Of a DNA stretch of 64,000 bases, positions 42,134 through 50,405 are shown piece after piece (the first letter of the stretch is position 1; the number at the start of each line of letters is the position of its first letter). Origin of the DNA: Archangium sp. (GTDB taxonomy: Bacteria > Myxococcota > Myxococcia > Myxococcales > Myxococcaceae); NCBI GenBank assembly GCA_022843845.1, contig JALHMW010000012.1:62001-126000 (forward strand). The letters run 5' to 3'. The position numbers were made by a program, and so were the translations under genes. The notes below the pieces were generated by a model. The model did no database searches. It worked only from the letters and a program-made list of their open reading frames with translations, and was not told where the DNA came from.

Positions 42134-42583
42134 TCAGGCCGCCGCGGCCTCGCCCTTCTTGAGGGTGAACGTGAAGGGCAAGACGTCGGAGATGGTGTCT
42201 GGTGACGTGAGCAGCTCGATCAAATCGGTCGACGTGACGAGGCCGATGAGATCGTCGCGTGTGCTGACGATGGGAATCGAGTCGATGCGGTGCTCGAGCA
42301 TGAGCGCAGCGAGCTTCGAGACCGGCGTCGCCTGCTGACACGTAATCGGGTGCGGCGTCATCGCTTCGCCAACCGCGAGCGGCGGGAAGGTCAACGCACC
42401 ACCCTCGACCTGGAGCGCGCGCACCAGCAGATCGCGGTCCGACAGAATGCCGACCAGCTTCCCCGAGAAGACGATCGGCAGATGCCGCACGTTCAGCTTC
42501 GTCATCAGCGACCACGCCCGATCGAGGCCGAAGTCAGGGGTGATGCAGGTGACATCCTTCGTCATCACGCGACTGGCTCTCAT
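42134..42583 (-). CDS. CBS-pair protein
   Basis: The 149-aa protein is two CBS domains: ASRVMTKDVTCITPDFGLDR, LNVRHLPIVFSGKLVGILSD, RDLLVRAL, then AMTPHPITCQQATPVSKLAA, HRIDSIPIVSTRDDLIGLVT, STDLIELL. Such pairs bind adenine nucleotides and sense energy charge. The frame is open further upstream, but TTGGAG 6 nt before ATG 42583 and the domain boundary favour this start. About 1 kb of non-coding DNA lies upstream. Confidence 0.92.
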   Translation of the reverse strand: MRASRVMTKDVTCITPDFGLDRAWSLMTKLNVRHLPIVFSGKLVGILSDRDLLVRALQVEGGALTFPPLAVGEAMTPHPITCQQATPVSKLAALMLEHRIDSIPIVSTRDDLIGLVTSTDLIELLTSPDTISDVLPFTFTLKKGEAAAA

Positions 42584-42984
42584 GACGGTCTCCAAGCGAG
42601 GGCCAGTGCTGCGCCCGAGGCAGATGCGTTGATGAAGCATCAGCCGGGCCATCGTCTGCAGGCGACGGCCACCCGCCGTCGCGAAAACTCTGCGTGGCCG
42701 CGCGTGGATGATCGCGAACCCTGCGTGCGGAGGAGTCGCCTCCAGCCACGATTCGCGTTCGGAGCCAATCTCACGGCGTCTCGTCACGGAAGGCGCAGGT
42801 CGTCGCGACGCTGCACGCGTTCGATCATCAACTGGCTCCCCGACCGGCCGGTGCGTGAACAGCCGGCGACATCGCGCTGGGGAAAGACGTGGGCGGCGCG
42901 AACGCGGGCATCACGGGGCGTGCCGGCGCGGGTGATCGGCGATCGACGAACGCGCTGACGGCTCTGTGGCGAGGCAGTCGTGAA

Positions 42985-43245
42985 AGGGGCCTCCAAAGCC
43001 TCGAGACACGAGGGCCGATCGAATCGGCAACGCGTCTCGTCGATTCCGGCTCCGCAGGGGGCCGGCTTTCCAGGCACTGTGAACAGGGTGACGCTTCTGC
43101 GGAAACAAGTTCACGTCACCTTGTGGTCGCATTTCCGTCACCCCGTTTACAGTGCCCAGAAAAGCGGCCCGCTCCCTCGACCCGAACGGCCAAACGATCA
43201 CGGAGCGCGCGCCATTCTTCTGACCCTCGGCTCTCGAGGCTTCGC
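42985..43245. repeat. Long imperfect palindrome (MITE-like or structured element)
   Basis: The two halves are inverted copies of each other around about 43115. The core arms, 43066-43093 and 43136-43164, pair over about 28 bp with few mismatches (GGCACTGTGAACAGGGTGAC against GGCACTGTAAACGGGGTGAC on the other strand). The outer arms AAGCCTCGAGA (42996) and TCTCGAGGCTT (43232) also match. An inner stem (GGAAA...TTTCC, CAAG...CTTG) fills the centre. No target-site duplication or transposase is evident. Confidence 0.75.
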
Positions 43246-43271
43246 GAGCGCCCTCGTTCACCCCTCGCGCT

Positions 43272-43397
43272 CTCCGAGTGGCTTCCCGGAGCGTCCTGTA
43301 CGGGGTCGGCCGGCTCCGAGTGGCTCATCGGACCGTCCTGTACCGCGGTCTTCGCCTCCGAGTGGCTCTCCGGAGCCTCCGGTATGGTGGCGTCCCG
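43272..43397. repeat. Three 42-bp imperfect tandem repeats
   Basis: Units start at 43272, 43314 and 43356, each with CTCCGAGTGGCT, then CCGGA or TCGGA, then a CCT-rich end. The 42-bp period equals 14 codons, so a repeat peptide SEWL-x-G-x-SC appears in one frame. No gene is supported. Confidence 0.7.
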
Positions 43398-43461
43398 TGA
43401 CGCGCCCGACCATGGGCCGCGCGCCCGCCGGTGGCGAAACCTGTGCCGCAGCGGCACCTCG

Positions 43462-43540
43462 TGACGCGAACAGGCTCGGCACACGAACTGGCTCACGCGA
43501 ATCGCCTGACGCGAACTCCCTCACGCGAACCCACGCGAAG
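43462..43540. repeat. Degenerate short repeats of CACGCGAAC type
   Basis: Copies of (G/C)ACGCGAA(C/T) recur at roughly 14-bp spacing (about 43462, 43494, 43508, 43522, 43532), with further weaker copies to about 43613. This gives the region an unusual periodic look. Confidence 0.55.
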
Positions 43541-43653
43541 CGGCTCGCGGCCACTCCGCGAACGGTCGCGCAGCTCCTTGTTTCGCGACCTCGCGCGGCA
43601 CCTCGTCACGCGAACTCGCGGCAACCGACGCCGCCGACTGGAAAAGACACACG

Positions 43654-44592
43654 TCACCCGAACTGTCGCACCGCCACCGCAATCAACGCGATCGCCACGA
43701 GCACGCCGAGCCCAACGAGGGCCACCTTCGCCCACGAGATGGGACTGGTGCCGATGACGACGTCTGACTGCTGCCCGTGCACGACCGCGCGGTAGAGCTT
43801 CCCGTTGAACCGGTACGCCAGCACCCACGCCGGGAACGCGAGCCGGCGGGTGGTCAACCCCTCGAGCAGCGCGCTCACGTGGACGTTTCGAAATCGGTTC
43901 CCGGGAATGGAGCCGCCCTTCAACCGCTCGGCCGCGTCACGCTCGATGGCCTCGATGACCGTCTTGCGGGCCGCGGAGCGCTGTACGTCGAACTGCTCCA
44001 CCTGCGCCGCACCGTCGGGCACCGGTTCGAGCCGCGAGACGTCGTAGCGGCTGGTCAGCACGTTCGTCTCATGGGCGCTCAGGCCGCGCGTGGCCGGGAC
44101 GACCAGGTTGCTCCACTCGAGGGTGTGCTTGCCCGAGTGCGGTGCCCAGTCGCTTCGCCTGCTGGCGGCGTTGGAGTCCGCCGCCCAGCTCACGGTGGCC
44201 TTCGCGTCACACACCCACGCGGCCCACCACAGCGGGTGAATCGTGTCGACGGTCGCCGCGGTCGCGAGGTCGCCCGGCGTGAAGAAGCCCCGCGTCGACA
44301 GCCACCGGCGAAGCGAGGCCTTCGCCTGCCCGGCCTGCACCAGCAACGGCAGCCGCGCCGAAGGGGTCTCGATCGGGTCGATCGGCTCCTCGACCTTCAT
44401 CACGCAGCCGCAGAAGCCGCAGGCCGCGTTCTGCTTCTCGGCCGAGTACGCCAGCGCAGCGTTGCACTCGGGGCAGCGCAGCACCTTCATCACGGCGGCC
44501 TCACCAGCGACCACCACCTCCGATGGGAAGGCGCAGACCGGGCACCGAATGTCGCCGTGCTCGAGCGGCGCCTGGCACCGGGCGCACCTCAT
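43654..44592 (-). CDS. Zinc-ribbon membrane protein (second of a pair)
   Basis: The 312-aa protein starts with a zinc ribbon (CARCQAPLEHGDIRCPVCAF) and a second ribbon-like C-x2-C pair set (CPECNAALAYSAEKQNAACG, FCGCVMK). A 200-residue domain follows with SRYDVSRLEPVPDGAAQVEQ and YRFNGKLYRAVVHGQQSDVV, and it ends with one membrane helix (AKVALVGLGVLVAIALIAVA). The layout is that of TFIIB-type zinc-ribbon proteins sometimes found near SPFH or phage-shock genes. Its ATG overlaps the stop of the paralogous gene (ATGA). Confidence 0.78.
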   Translation of the reverse strand: MRCARCQAPLEHGDIRCPVCAFPSEVVVAGEAAVMKVLRCPECNAALAYSAEKQNAACGFCGCVMKVEEPIDPIETPSARLPLLVQAGQAKASLRRWLSTRGFFTPGDLATAATVDTIHPLWWAAWVCDAKATVSWAADSNAASRRSDWAPHSGKHTLEWSNLVVPATRGLSAHETNVLTSRYDVSRLEPVPDGAAQVEQFDVQRSAARKTVIEAIERDAAERLKGGSIPGNRFRNVHVSALLEGLTTRRLAFPAWVLAYRFNGKLYRAVVHGQQSDVVIGTSPISWAKVALVGLGVLVAIALIAVAVRQFG

Positions 44593-45503
44593 CGCTGCAC
44601 CAGGGACGCCGCGATGCCGAAAGCAAGCACGACCAGCACGATGACGGCGACTGCGATGAGGCGCGGCCAGGACCACGGCACCTTCGCCGAAGTCTTGCCC
44701 GTCTGGCCGTTGATCAACACGCGCAGCGCCGGCTTCTGCTCGTCGTACTTGAGCGCCAGGACCCAGAGCGGAACCAACAACGCAGCGGCGCTCTCGTGTT
44801 CGATGCGCGTCGTCGACCTCAGGTCAGAGAACGTGTCGCCGGGCATGAACTCCCGAAGCCGCCGGTCGACGACGCCCTGCAGCTCCGTGCGCGCCAGGCC
44901 GAGGCAGTCACCCTCACTCCGCGAAGGCGTCTCGACGGTCCAGCCGGCGACGAGACCGGGCGAGTACCGACGCAGGCCACGGAAGTCGAACGGCTCGATC
45001 GCCTCGAGCTCCTCGTTGGGAATGCCGCTGCTCGCGCTGACGACGAGGTCGGTCGCATAGGCCTCGTACTCTCCCGACAGCGGCACCCACTCGTGCTTCT
45101 TCACCCGCCGCGTGCGGGTGACGGTCTTCCCGTTCTCGGTCGTCGTGTAGGTCTCGGTGACGTAGTACTCCTCGCCGATGCTCACGTCGTACCGCGCGCG
45201 CGCGATGGCGCTGTAGAGGACGCCAGGCGCATAGACACCCTTGAAGTTCTCGAGGCGCGCGCCGCGAACGCCCTGGTGACTGAAGAACCCGAGCTTCTTC
45301 TTCCAGTCGGCGAGCGCCTGACGGGCCAGCTTCTCGCCCTGCGCGTGGGGAATACAGAAGCGGGGCTCCTGGCGCGTGGCATCGAGCGCGCCGGCGACGA
45401 CGTTCGGGCTCGCGCAGTACACGCACACCTGCGTCCGCTCCGACGCGCGCAATGAGAGCGCAGCCCCACAGCCTTCACAGCGAAACGTCTGCACTGCCTC
45501 CAT
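44589..45503 (-). CDS. Zinc-ribbon membrane protein (first of a pair)
   Basis: The 304-aa protein has an N-terminal zinc ribbon (FRCEGCGAALSLRASERTQV, then CVYCASPNVV) and a middle domain with LADWKKKLGFFSHQGVRGAR, GVYAPGVLYSAIARARYDVS and a TETYTTTENGKTVTRTRRVK hairpin. The end is a WVLALKYDEQKPALRVLING strand pair before a C-terminal membrane helix (LIAVAVIVLVVLAFGIAASL). The order of modules parallels the gene that follows and overlaps it. The pair may form a hetero-oligomer at the inner membrane. Confidence 0.78.
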   Translation of the reverse strand: MEAVQTFRCEGCGAALSLRASERTQVCVYCASPNVVAGALDATRQEPRFCIPHAQGEKLARQALADWKKKLGFFSHQGVRGARLENFKGVYAPGVLYSAIARARYDVSIGEEYYVTETYTTTENGKTVTRTRRVKKHEWVPLSGEYEAYATDLVVSASSGIPNEELEAIEPFDFRGLRRYSPGLVAGWTVETPSRSEGDCLGLARTELQGVVDRRLREFMPGDTFSDLRSTTRIEHESAAALLVPLWVLALKYDEQKPALRVLINGQTGKTSAKVPWSWPRLIAVAVIVLVVLAFGIAASLVQR

Positions 45504-45568
45504 CAGCTCGCCCTCCCATCACGCTGCGAGTCGCACCAGACACACGAAACGCCCGCAGGCGCATTGCC

Positions 45569-46225
45569 TCACGACCGAAGCGCGGCGATCGCCTTCGCGT
45601 AGTCGGGCGCCGTGAAGACGGCGTTGCCAGCGACCAGCACCGACGCGCCAGCAGCGACCACCCGCTTCGCCGTGTCGGCGTTGATGCCGCCGTCGACCTC
45701 GATGTCGACCGCGCTCAGGCCCTTCGCGTCGAGCATCGCGCGCAGGCGCTTCACCTTGTCGACCGTCGCCTCGATGAAGCGCTGGCCGCCGAAGCCCGGG
45801 TTCACGCTCATCAGCAGCACCTGGTCGACCTCGGTGAGCACCTCTTCGATGGTGACCAGCGGCGTCGACGGGTTGAGCACCACCGAGGGCTTCGCGCCCG
45901 CCGCGCGGATCTGCTGCAGGGTGCGGTGCAGGTGCGGGCAGGTCTCCTGGTGCACGGTGATGATGCTGGCGCCGGCCTTCGCGAAGTCGCCGATGTACCT
46001 CTCGGGCTCGACGATCATCAGGTGCACGTCGAGCGGCAGCGTCGTCGCCTTCCGCACGGCCTCGACGACCAGCGGCCCGATGGTGAGGTTGGGCACGAAG
46101 CGCCCGTCCATCACGTCGACGTGAACATAATCGGCGCCGGCCTGCTCGATGGCGCGCACCTCGTCGGCCAGGCGCCCGAAGTCAGCCGAGAGAATGGAAG
46201 GAGCCACCTTCACCGTCTTCGCCAT
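45569..46225 (-). CDS. rpe: Ribulose-phosphate 3-epimerase
   Basis: The 218-aa TIM-barrel enzyme interconverts ribulose 5-phosphate and xylulose 5-phosphate. Motifs seen are [64 protein letters not shown] and [13 protein letters not shown], which cover the metal-binding His and Asp residues and the phosphate loop. AAGGAG lies 5 nt before ATG 46225. The upstream metallo-beta-lactamase gene ends only 2 bp earlier, its TGA lying inside this ribosome site, so the two are coupled. Confidence 0.95.
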   Translation of the reverse strand: MAKTVKVAPSILSADFGRLADEVRAIEQAGADYVHVDVMDGRFVPNLTIGPLVVEAVRKATTLPLDVHLMIVEPERYIGDFAKAGASIITVHQETCPHLHRTLQQIRAAGAKPSVVLNPSTPLVTIEEVLTEVDQVLLMSVNPGFGGQRFIEATVDKVKRLRAMLDAKGLSAVDIEVDGGINADTAKRVVAAGASVLVAGNAVFTAPDYAKAIAALRS

Positions 46226-46227
46226 CG

Positions 46228-47103
46228 TCACTCCTTCGTCGAACGTCGAGCCCGCAACGCGCGGTCCATCAACCGAATGGTCTTCTCACGGTTCGCCGCG
46301 AACGGCACGGGCTCGAGCGCGGGCGTTTCGACGAGCGACACCTTCGCCACCACGTCGTCTTCCGACAGGCCCTGCTGTTGTGCGACCGAGACCTCGCGCT
46401 CGAGCAGGGTCAGGTACTCGTGCAGGCGAACGAGCGTGTCGCGGCCGATGGGAGGGCCGTGGCCAGGGAGCGCGGTGACGAAGTCGAGCTCGAGCAGCCC
46501 CTTCAGCGTGCCGGCCCACGCGAGCACGTCGCCACCTGCTTCGACGTCGATGACGGGCTCCATGTCTGCGGAGACGAGATCGCCCGTCACCAGCAGCTTG
46601 CGGTGGACGAGGTAGGCGACGAGATCGCCGTCGGTGTGGCCTGTGCCCGGGTGCCATACGCGCACGACCTCGTCTTCGAGCTGCAGCTCGAGCGGCCCTT
46701 CGACGTCGATCCACTGCGCCCGTACACCGTCGGCCTCGAGCCGCTGGCGCGCGTTCGGGTGAATCAGCACCGGCCCCAGGTTCCGGAACTCGTCGAGCCC
46801 ACCGGCGTGATCGAAGTGCGAGTGTGTCACCATCGCGCGGCGCACGGAGCGCTCCAGCTCGGTCTCGACTCGGTGCCGCAATGACTTCGACGCCCCGGCG
46901 AACTTCACGTCGATGAGGAACGCCTGCTTCCCGTGCGTGAGCACCAGGGAGTTGCCACCGCCGCCGAGGAAGAACCGGAGCCGTGCGTCGATCTGCCGCT
47001 CTTCGACGCGCAGGAAGCGCTGCATCGCGCACCCGCTGGCGACCGCCAGGACGCACACCGCGATGGTGAAGCGGTTGCGGAGGCTCGCGCTCCAGAGGAA
47101 CAT
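46228..47103 (-). CDS. Metallo-beta-lactamase-fold lipoprotein
   Basis: The 291-aa protein has a lipoprotein signal (VLAVASGC) and the metal motifs of the superfamily: [10 protein letters not shown], then the third His in GTGHTDGDL, the bridging Asp in [14 protein letters not shown] and the last His in ALPGHGPP. The order is that of glyoxalase-II-like hydrolases. A periplasmic or outer-membrane hydrolase is expected, substrate unknown. The start lies 8 bp from the divergent GAF/HD-GYP gene. It is coupled to rpe. Confidence 0.88.
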   Translation of the reverse strand: MFLWSASLRNRFTIAVCVLAVASGCAMQRFLRVEERQIDARLRFFLGGGGNSLVLTHGKQAFLIDVKFAGASKSLRHRVETELERSVRRAMVTHSHFDHAGGLDEFRNLGPVLIHPNARQRLEADGVRAQWIDVEGPLELQLEDEVVRVWHPGTGHTDGDLVAYLVHRKLLVTGDLVSADMEPVIDVEAGGDVLAWAGTLKGLLELDFVTALPGHGPPIGRDTLVRLHEYLTLLEREVSVAQQQGLSEDDVVAKVSLVETPALEPVPFAANREKTIRLMDRALRARRSTKE

Positions 47104-47111
47104 CGCGCCCC

Positions 47112-48653
47112 GTGTCTACCAGCCCTGACGACAAACCCTCAGACGAAACCACCGCTCCATCCCTCTCGCCGATGGGCATCGCGCTGAGGCGCATGGGCAA
47201 GCTGTCCTCCATCCTCGAGGTCGCCAAGGCGATGACGGCCCAGCGCAACCTCGACACGCTGCTGCCGCTCATTCTCAAAGAGGCGACCCGCGTCGTCGAG
47301 GCCGATCGCTGCAGCCTCTTCATCGTCGACCGCGCGCGCAACGAGCTGTGGAGCCGGGTCGCTCAGGGCGCCAATCAGGAGATCCGCCTGCCGATGGGCC
47401 AGGGCATCGCCGGCACCGTCGCGGTCAGCGGCGAGGTCGTCAACATCAAGGACGCCTACGACGACGCGCGCTTCAACCGCGAGTTCGACGTGAAGAACGA
47501 GTACCGCACCAAGAGCATTCTCTGCGTGCCGATGCGCGACACCCGCGGCGACATCACCGGCGTCATTCAGGCCCTCAACGCGCACGACGGCACCTTCGAC
47601 GCCGAAGACGAAGAGCTGCTGCTCGCGCTCGGCGGGCAGGCGGCGCAGGCCATCGAGAACGCGATGCTGCACGAAGAGATCAGCCGGCTCTTCGAGGGCT
47701 TCGTGCAGGCGTCGGTGATGGCCATCGAGTCGAGAGATCCGACGACGGCTGGTCACTCGGGCCGCGTGGCTTCGCTGACGGTGGGGCTCGCGCAGGCGAC
47801 CGAGCTGTCGACCTCGGGCCCGTGGCGCGGCACCAGCTTCACGCACGAGCAGATCCAGGAGATCCGCTACGCCTCGCTGCTCCACGACTTCGGGAAGATC
47901 GGCGTGCGCGAGCCGGTGCTGGTGAAGGCCGAGAAGCTGTACCCCTCGGAGTTCGAGCAGATTCGCCAGCGCTTCGAGCTGGCCCGCAAGGACCGGCAGC
48001 TCGCCTCGATGCAGCGCCGGCTCGAGATGGTGAAGCTGCGCGGCGATCGCGAAATGGACGCGATCGACCAGGAGGAAGACGCGCGGCTGGTGAAGGAGCT
48101 CAAGGAGCTCGACGACGCGCTCGAGTTCATCGTCGCCTGCAACAAGCCCACGGTGCTGGCCCAGGGCGGGTTCGAGAAGCTCGCGGGCCTCGGTGAGGTG
48201 GCCTTCGCCGACTCGCGCGATCGCCCGATGACGGTGCTCTCGGCCCACGAGATTCAGGTGCTGTCGATTCCGCGCGGCTCGCTGTCGGCGACGGAGCGCC
48301 GGGAGATCGAGTCGCACGTCACCCACACCTTCAAGTTCCTCTCGCAGATCCCGTGGACGCGGGTGCTCAAGCGCGTGCCCGAGATTGCCTACGCGCATCA
48401 CGAGAAGCTCGATGGCAAGGGCTACCCGCGCGCGCTGGCCTCCGAGCGCATTCCTCCGCAGTCGAAGATGATGGCCATCTCGGACATCTACGACGCGCTC
48501 ACCGCGAGCGACCGCCCGTACAAGAAGGCCGTGCCCCACGAGAAGGCGCTCGACATTCTGCACATGGAGGCGAAGAGCGGGCAGCTCGACGCCGAGCTCC
48601 TGCGCATCTTCGTCGAGGCCGACGTCTCCCGGCGTTCGTTGAAGAGCTCCTGA
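47112..48653 (+). CDS. GAF / HD-GYP-type phosphodiesterase with large insertion
   Basis: The 513-aa protein has a GAF domain (about residues 32-190: LKEATRVVEADRCSLFIVD, MGQGIAGTVAVSGEVVNIKD) and an HD-GYP-type domain. The metal motif is HDFGKIGV near residue 258 and the closing motif HHEKLDGKGYP lies near 430. Between them is a stretch of about 170 residues, far longer than the 90-100 usual for the family, containing a charged coiled-coil (RQRFELARKDRQLASMQRRL). HD-GYP proteins hydrolyse c-di-GMP; activity here is inferred. Start GTG 47112 leaves 8 bp to the divergent gene; ATG 47172 (MGIALRRMGK) may be the true start. Confidence 0.86.
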   Translation: MSTSPDDKPSDETTAPSLSPMGIALRRMGKLSSILEVAKAMTAQRNLDTLLPLILKEATRVVEADRCSLFIVDRARNELWSRVAQGANQEIRLPMGQGIAGTVAVSGEVVNIKDAYDDARFNREFDVKNEYRTKSILCVPMRDTRGDITGVIQALNAHDGTFDAEDEELLLALGGQAAQAIENAMLHEEISRLFEGFVQASVMAIESRDPTTAGHSGRVASLTVGLAQATELSTSGPWRGTSFTHEQIQEIRYASLLHDFGKIGVREPVLVKAEKLYPSEFEQIRQRFELARKDRQLASMQRRLEMVKLRGDREMDAIDQEEDARLVKELKELDDALEFIVACNKPTVLAQGGFEKLAGLGEVAFADSRDRPMTVLSAHEIQVLSIPRGSLSATERREIESHVTHTFKFLSQIPWTRVLKRVPEIAYAHHEKLDGKGYPRALASERIPPQSKMMAISDIYDALTASDRPYKKAVPHEKALDILHMEAKSGQLDAELLRIFVEADVSRRSLKSS

Positions 48654-48657
48654 GCCC

Positions 48658-49233
48658 TCAGGGCACGTGGCGCGGCAGCTGCGTCTCGAGCGCGGCCTTC
48701 GTCTCGGGCTGAACGTCACGCATCGCCCGCTGGAGCGCGTCGATGGTGAGGCGGCGTCGCTCGTCCACGGTGGCGTTGGCCTCGAGGGCACACAGCGCAG
48801 GGCGAGGCTCGCTTCGGCAGAGCGCGCTCTCTTTGAGTGAGGTGGCCAGCGCGTCGAGCCGCTGCGGCGCTGGCAACGCGTCGAGCCGGCGGATTCCCGC
48901 GGCGAGCGACACGTCACCAACGAGGACACTGCAGGTCGTGAAGGGCAGCTCGGTCAGCAAGGCATCTCGACACCGCGTCTCGGCAGCGAGCTCACGCACC
49001 GGGTCTCCGCCCAGCACGATGAGCGCGAGCGGCGCGACGAGGCCCAGGTAGCCCAGCCCTGCGCCGACCGTGGCGAGGCGACGGCCTTCGACGCCAGGCG
49101 GCAGCGTTCGACGCGCGAGGTGGCCTGCGATGATGGCCACCACGGCGCCGACGAGCGGAATGAGCGTCAGGCCCAGGGCTCCAGAGACGATGCTGATGGT
49201 CGCGGCCTTCTGGCCATCCTGCTGGGTCGCCAC
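48658..49233 (-). CDS. Membrane protein with DUF4190-like N-terminal part
   Basis: The protein (191 aa from GTG 49233) has two N-terminal membrane helices of DUF4190 type (ISIVSGALGLTLIPLVGAVV..AIIAGHLARR and LATVGAGLGYLGLVAPLALI). A soluble region with several Cys residues follows (CRDALLTELPFTTCSVLVGD, CRSEPRPALCALEANATVDE). The frame stays open to a TTG at 49269. Its stop lies 4 bp past the stop of the convergent HD-GYP gene. Function unknown. Confidence 0.65.
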   Translation of the reverse strand: MATQQDGQKAATISIVSGALGLTLIPLVGAVVAIIAGHLARRTLPPGVEGRRLATVGAGLGYLGLVAPLALIVLGGDPVRELAAETRCRDALLTELPFTTCSVLVGDVSLAAGIRRLDALPAPQRLDALATSLKESALCRSEPRPALCALEANATVDERRRLTIDALQRAMRDVQPETKAALETQLPRHVP

Positions 49234-49290
49234 GGGAGGGCTGGTAGCAGCCTCGCGCCGACTTCCCAAACGGGTTTGCGGGGCGAACGT

Positions 49291-50214
49291 TCAGAGCGGA
49301 GGCAGCAGCAGCTGACTCACCCCGAAGCCGCCTTCACGACGCTCGAGCAGCGCCACCACGCGCCCGAGGTGCGACGCGACGACGACCTCTTTCGGCGCCG
49401 GGAACCCCTCGGGCACCGTCCACCGCGCGGGTCGCACCTTGCCGCGCACCGACACCGTGCCGGTCGCGCTCTTGAGCACGCCCCAATCGTCGTCGTGCAA
49501 TTCGATGGTCGGCAACCACGGCAGCACGTCTGCGCCGACGACCTCGGAGCGCTGACCCACTGCCGGATCGCTCCAGGGGCCGATGTGCGTGCGTTTGAGC
49601 TCGCTGACGTGCGCGCCGCAGCCCAGCGCCTGACCGAGGTCGCGCACCAGACTGCGCACGTAGAAACCGCCGCGGCACGTGAGCCGGAGCACGCTCGACG
49701 TCGGCAGCGCGTGGCTCACCCAGTGCGCGCGGTGGAGGAAGACGTCGCTCGGCGGCAGCTCGACGGCCTCGCCCCGGTGCGCCTTCTCGTACGCGCGCTC
49801 GCCATCGACGCGCTTGTTGCTCGTCGCGGGAGGCACCTGCTTCGTCCAGCCGATGAAGGGCGCGAGCGCGGCCGTCAACGCCGCTTCGGTCAACGCGCTC
49901 GCGTCGCCAGTTTGCACCACCACGCCGCCAGCATCGCCAGTGTCGGTCTCGGTGCCCCAGGCGACGGTCGCCTCATACGTCTTGGGGACTTCGTGGAGCC
50001 GCTCGAACAGCTTCGTCGCCGGCCCGATGAGAATCGGCAACAGCCCGCTGGCGAACGGGTCGAGCACACCGCCATGACACACCTTCCACGGCTTCCCCGG
50101 GCTCGCGGCGAGCGCCGTCTGCACCTCGTGAACGAGAGAGAAGCTGGTCGCACCGACCGGCTTGTGGAGGAGGAGGACTCCGGGCAGCGGTCGGCGTGGG
50201 TTCTCGATCGGCAC
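49291..50214 (-). CDS. truB: tRNA pseudouridine(55) synthase TruB
   Basis: The 307-aa enzyme makes pseudouridine at position 55 of tRNA. The catalytic Asp is in HGGVLDPFASGLL, a form of the usual G-x-L-D-P-x-A-x-G motif, and KPVGATSFSLV and SNKRVDGERAYEKA are further signatures. The C-terminal PUA-like part (VSVRGKVRPARWTVPEG) is present. It stands alone here, not in the nusA-infB-rbfA-truB order common elsewhere. Confidence 0.95.
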   Translation of the reverse strand: MPIENPRRPLPGVLLLHKPVGATSFSLVHEVQTALAASPGKPWKVCHGGVLDPFASGLLPILIGPATKLFERLHEVPKTYEATVAWGTETDTGDAGGVVVQTGDASALTEAALTAALAPFIGWTKQVPPATSNKRVDGERAYEKAHRGEAVELPPSDVFLHRAHWVSHALPTSSVLRLTCRGGFYVRSLVRDLGQALGCGAHVSELKRTHIGPWSDPAVGQRSEVVGADVLPWLPTIELHDDDWGVLKSATGTVSVRGKVRPARWTVPEGFPAPKEVVVASHLGRVVALLERREGGFGVSQLLLPPL

Positions 50215-50373
50215 GTGAAGTCCTTACCCCCATTTTCCCCCTTGCGTTCCGCTGTCACTGCCTTTCGACAGGCCTCACCACGGAAAACTGTCGATCGCTG
50301 GCTTTCCGGGGCCTTCCGACCTCTGCCCACCTTTGCAACCGGCTGAATTGCATGATGTTTAGGAGTGGCTTTC

Positions 50374-50389
50374 TGGCACCGCGGTTGCT
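50374..50389 (+). promoter_or_regulatory. Sigma-54-like -24/-12 promoter element
   Basis: TGGCACCGCGGTTGCT has GG and GC at exact -24/-12 spacing and fits the sigma-54 consensus TGGCACN5TTGCW. It lies 16 bp before the ATG at 50406. The predicted transcript start (about 50400) would leave almost no leader and would fall after the ribosome site, so the match may be chance. Confidence 0.4.
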
Positions 50390-50405
50390 CTAGAGGACGT
50401 TCGTC

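Larger units (their letters stand above)
42584..43653. other. 1.07-kb non-coding region with repeats
   Basis: This is the longest stretch without a believable gene. Several frames are open by chance (for example 42889-43464 and 42980-43795 on the plus strand), but their translations lack any recognisable domain and are driven by repeats. The region holds the upstream side of the CBS gene, a long imperfect palindrome (about 42985-43245), three 42-bp repeats (43272-43397) and a run of short CACGCGAA-type repeats (43462-43540). Confidence 0.75.

Noticed and set aside
42911..43261. A minus-strand 116-residue protein over the palindrome
   Set aside because: Its similarity to the plus-strand reading of the other arm is explained by the inverted repeat, not by coding constraint.
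42889..43464. A plus-strand protein with SEWL repeats
   Set aside because: It has no recognisable domain, spans the palindrome, and its repeat arises from the 42-bp DNA repeat.
43456..43640. Small genes in the CACGCGAA repeat tract
   Set aside because: Short frames here have composition set by the repeats and no support from neighbours.
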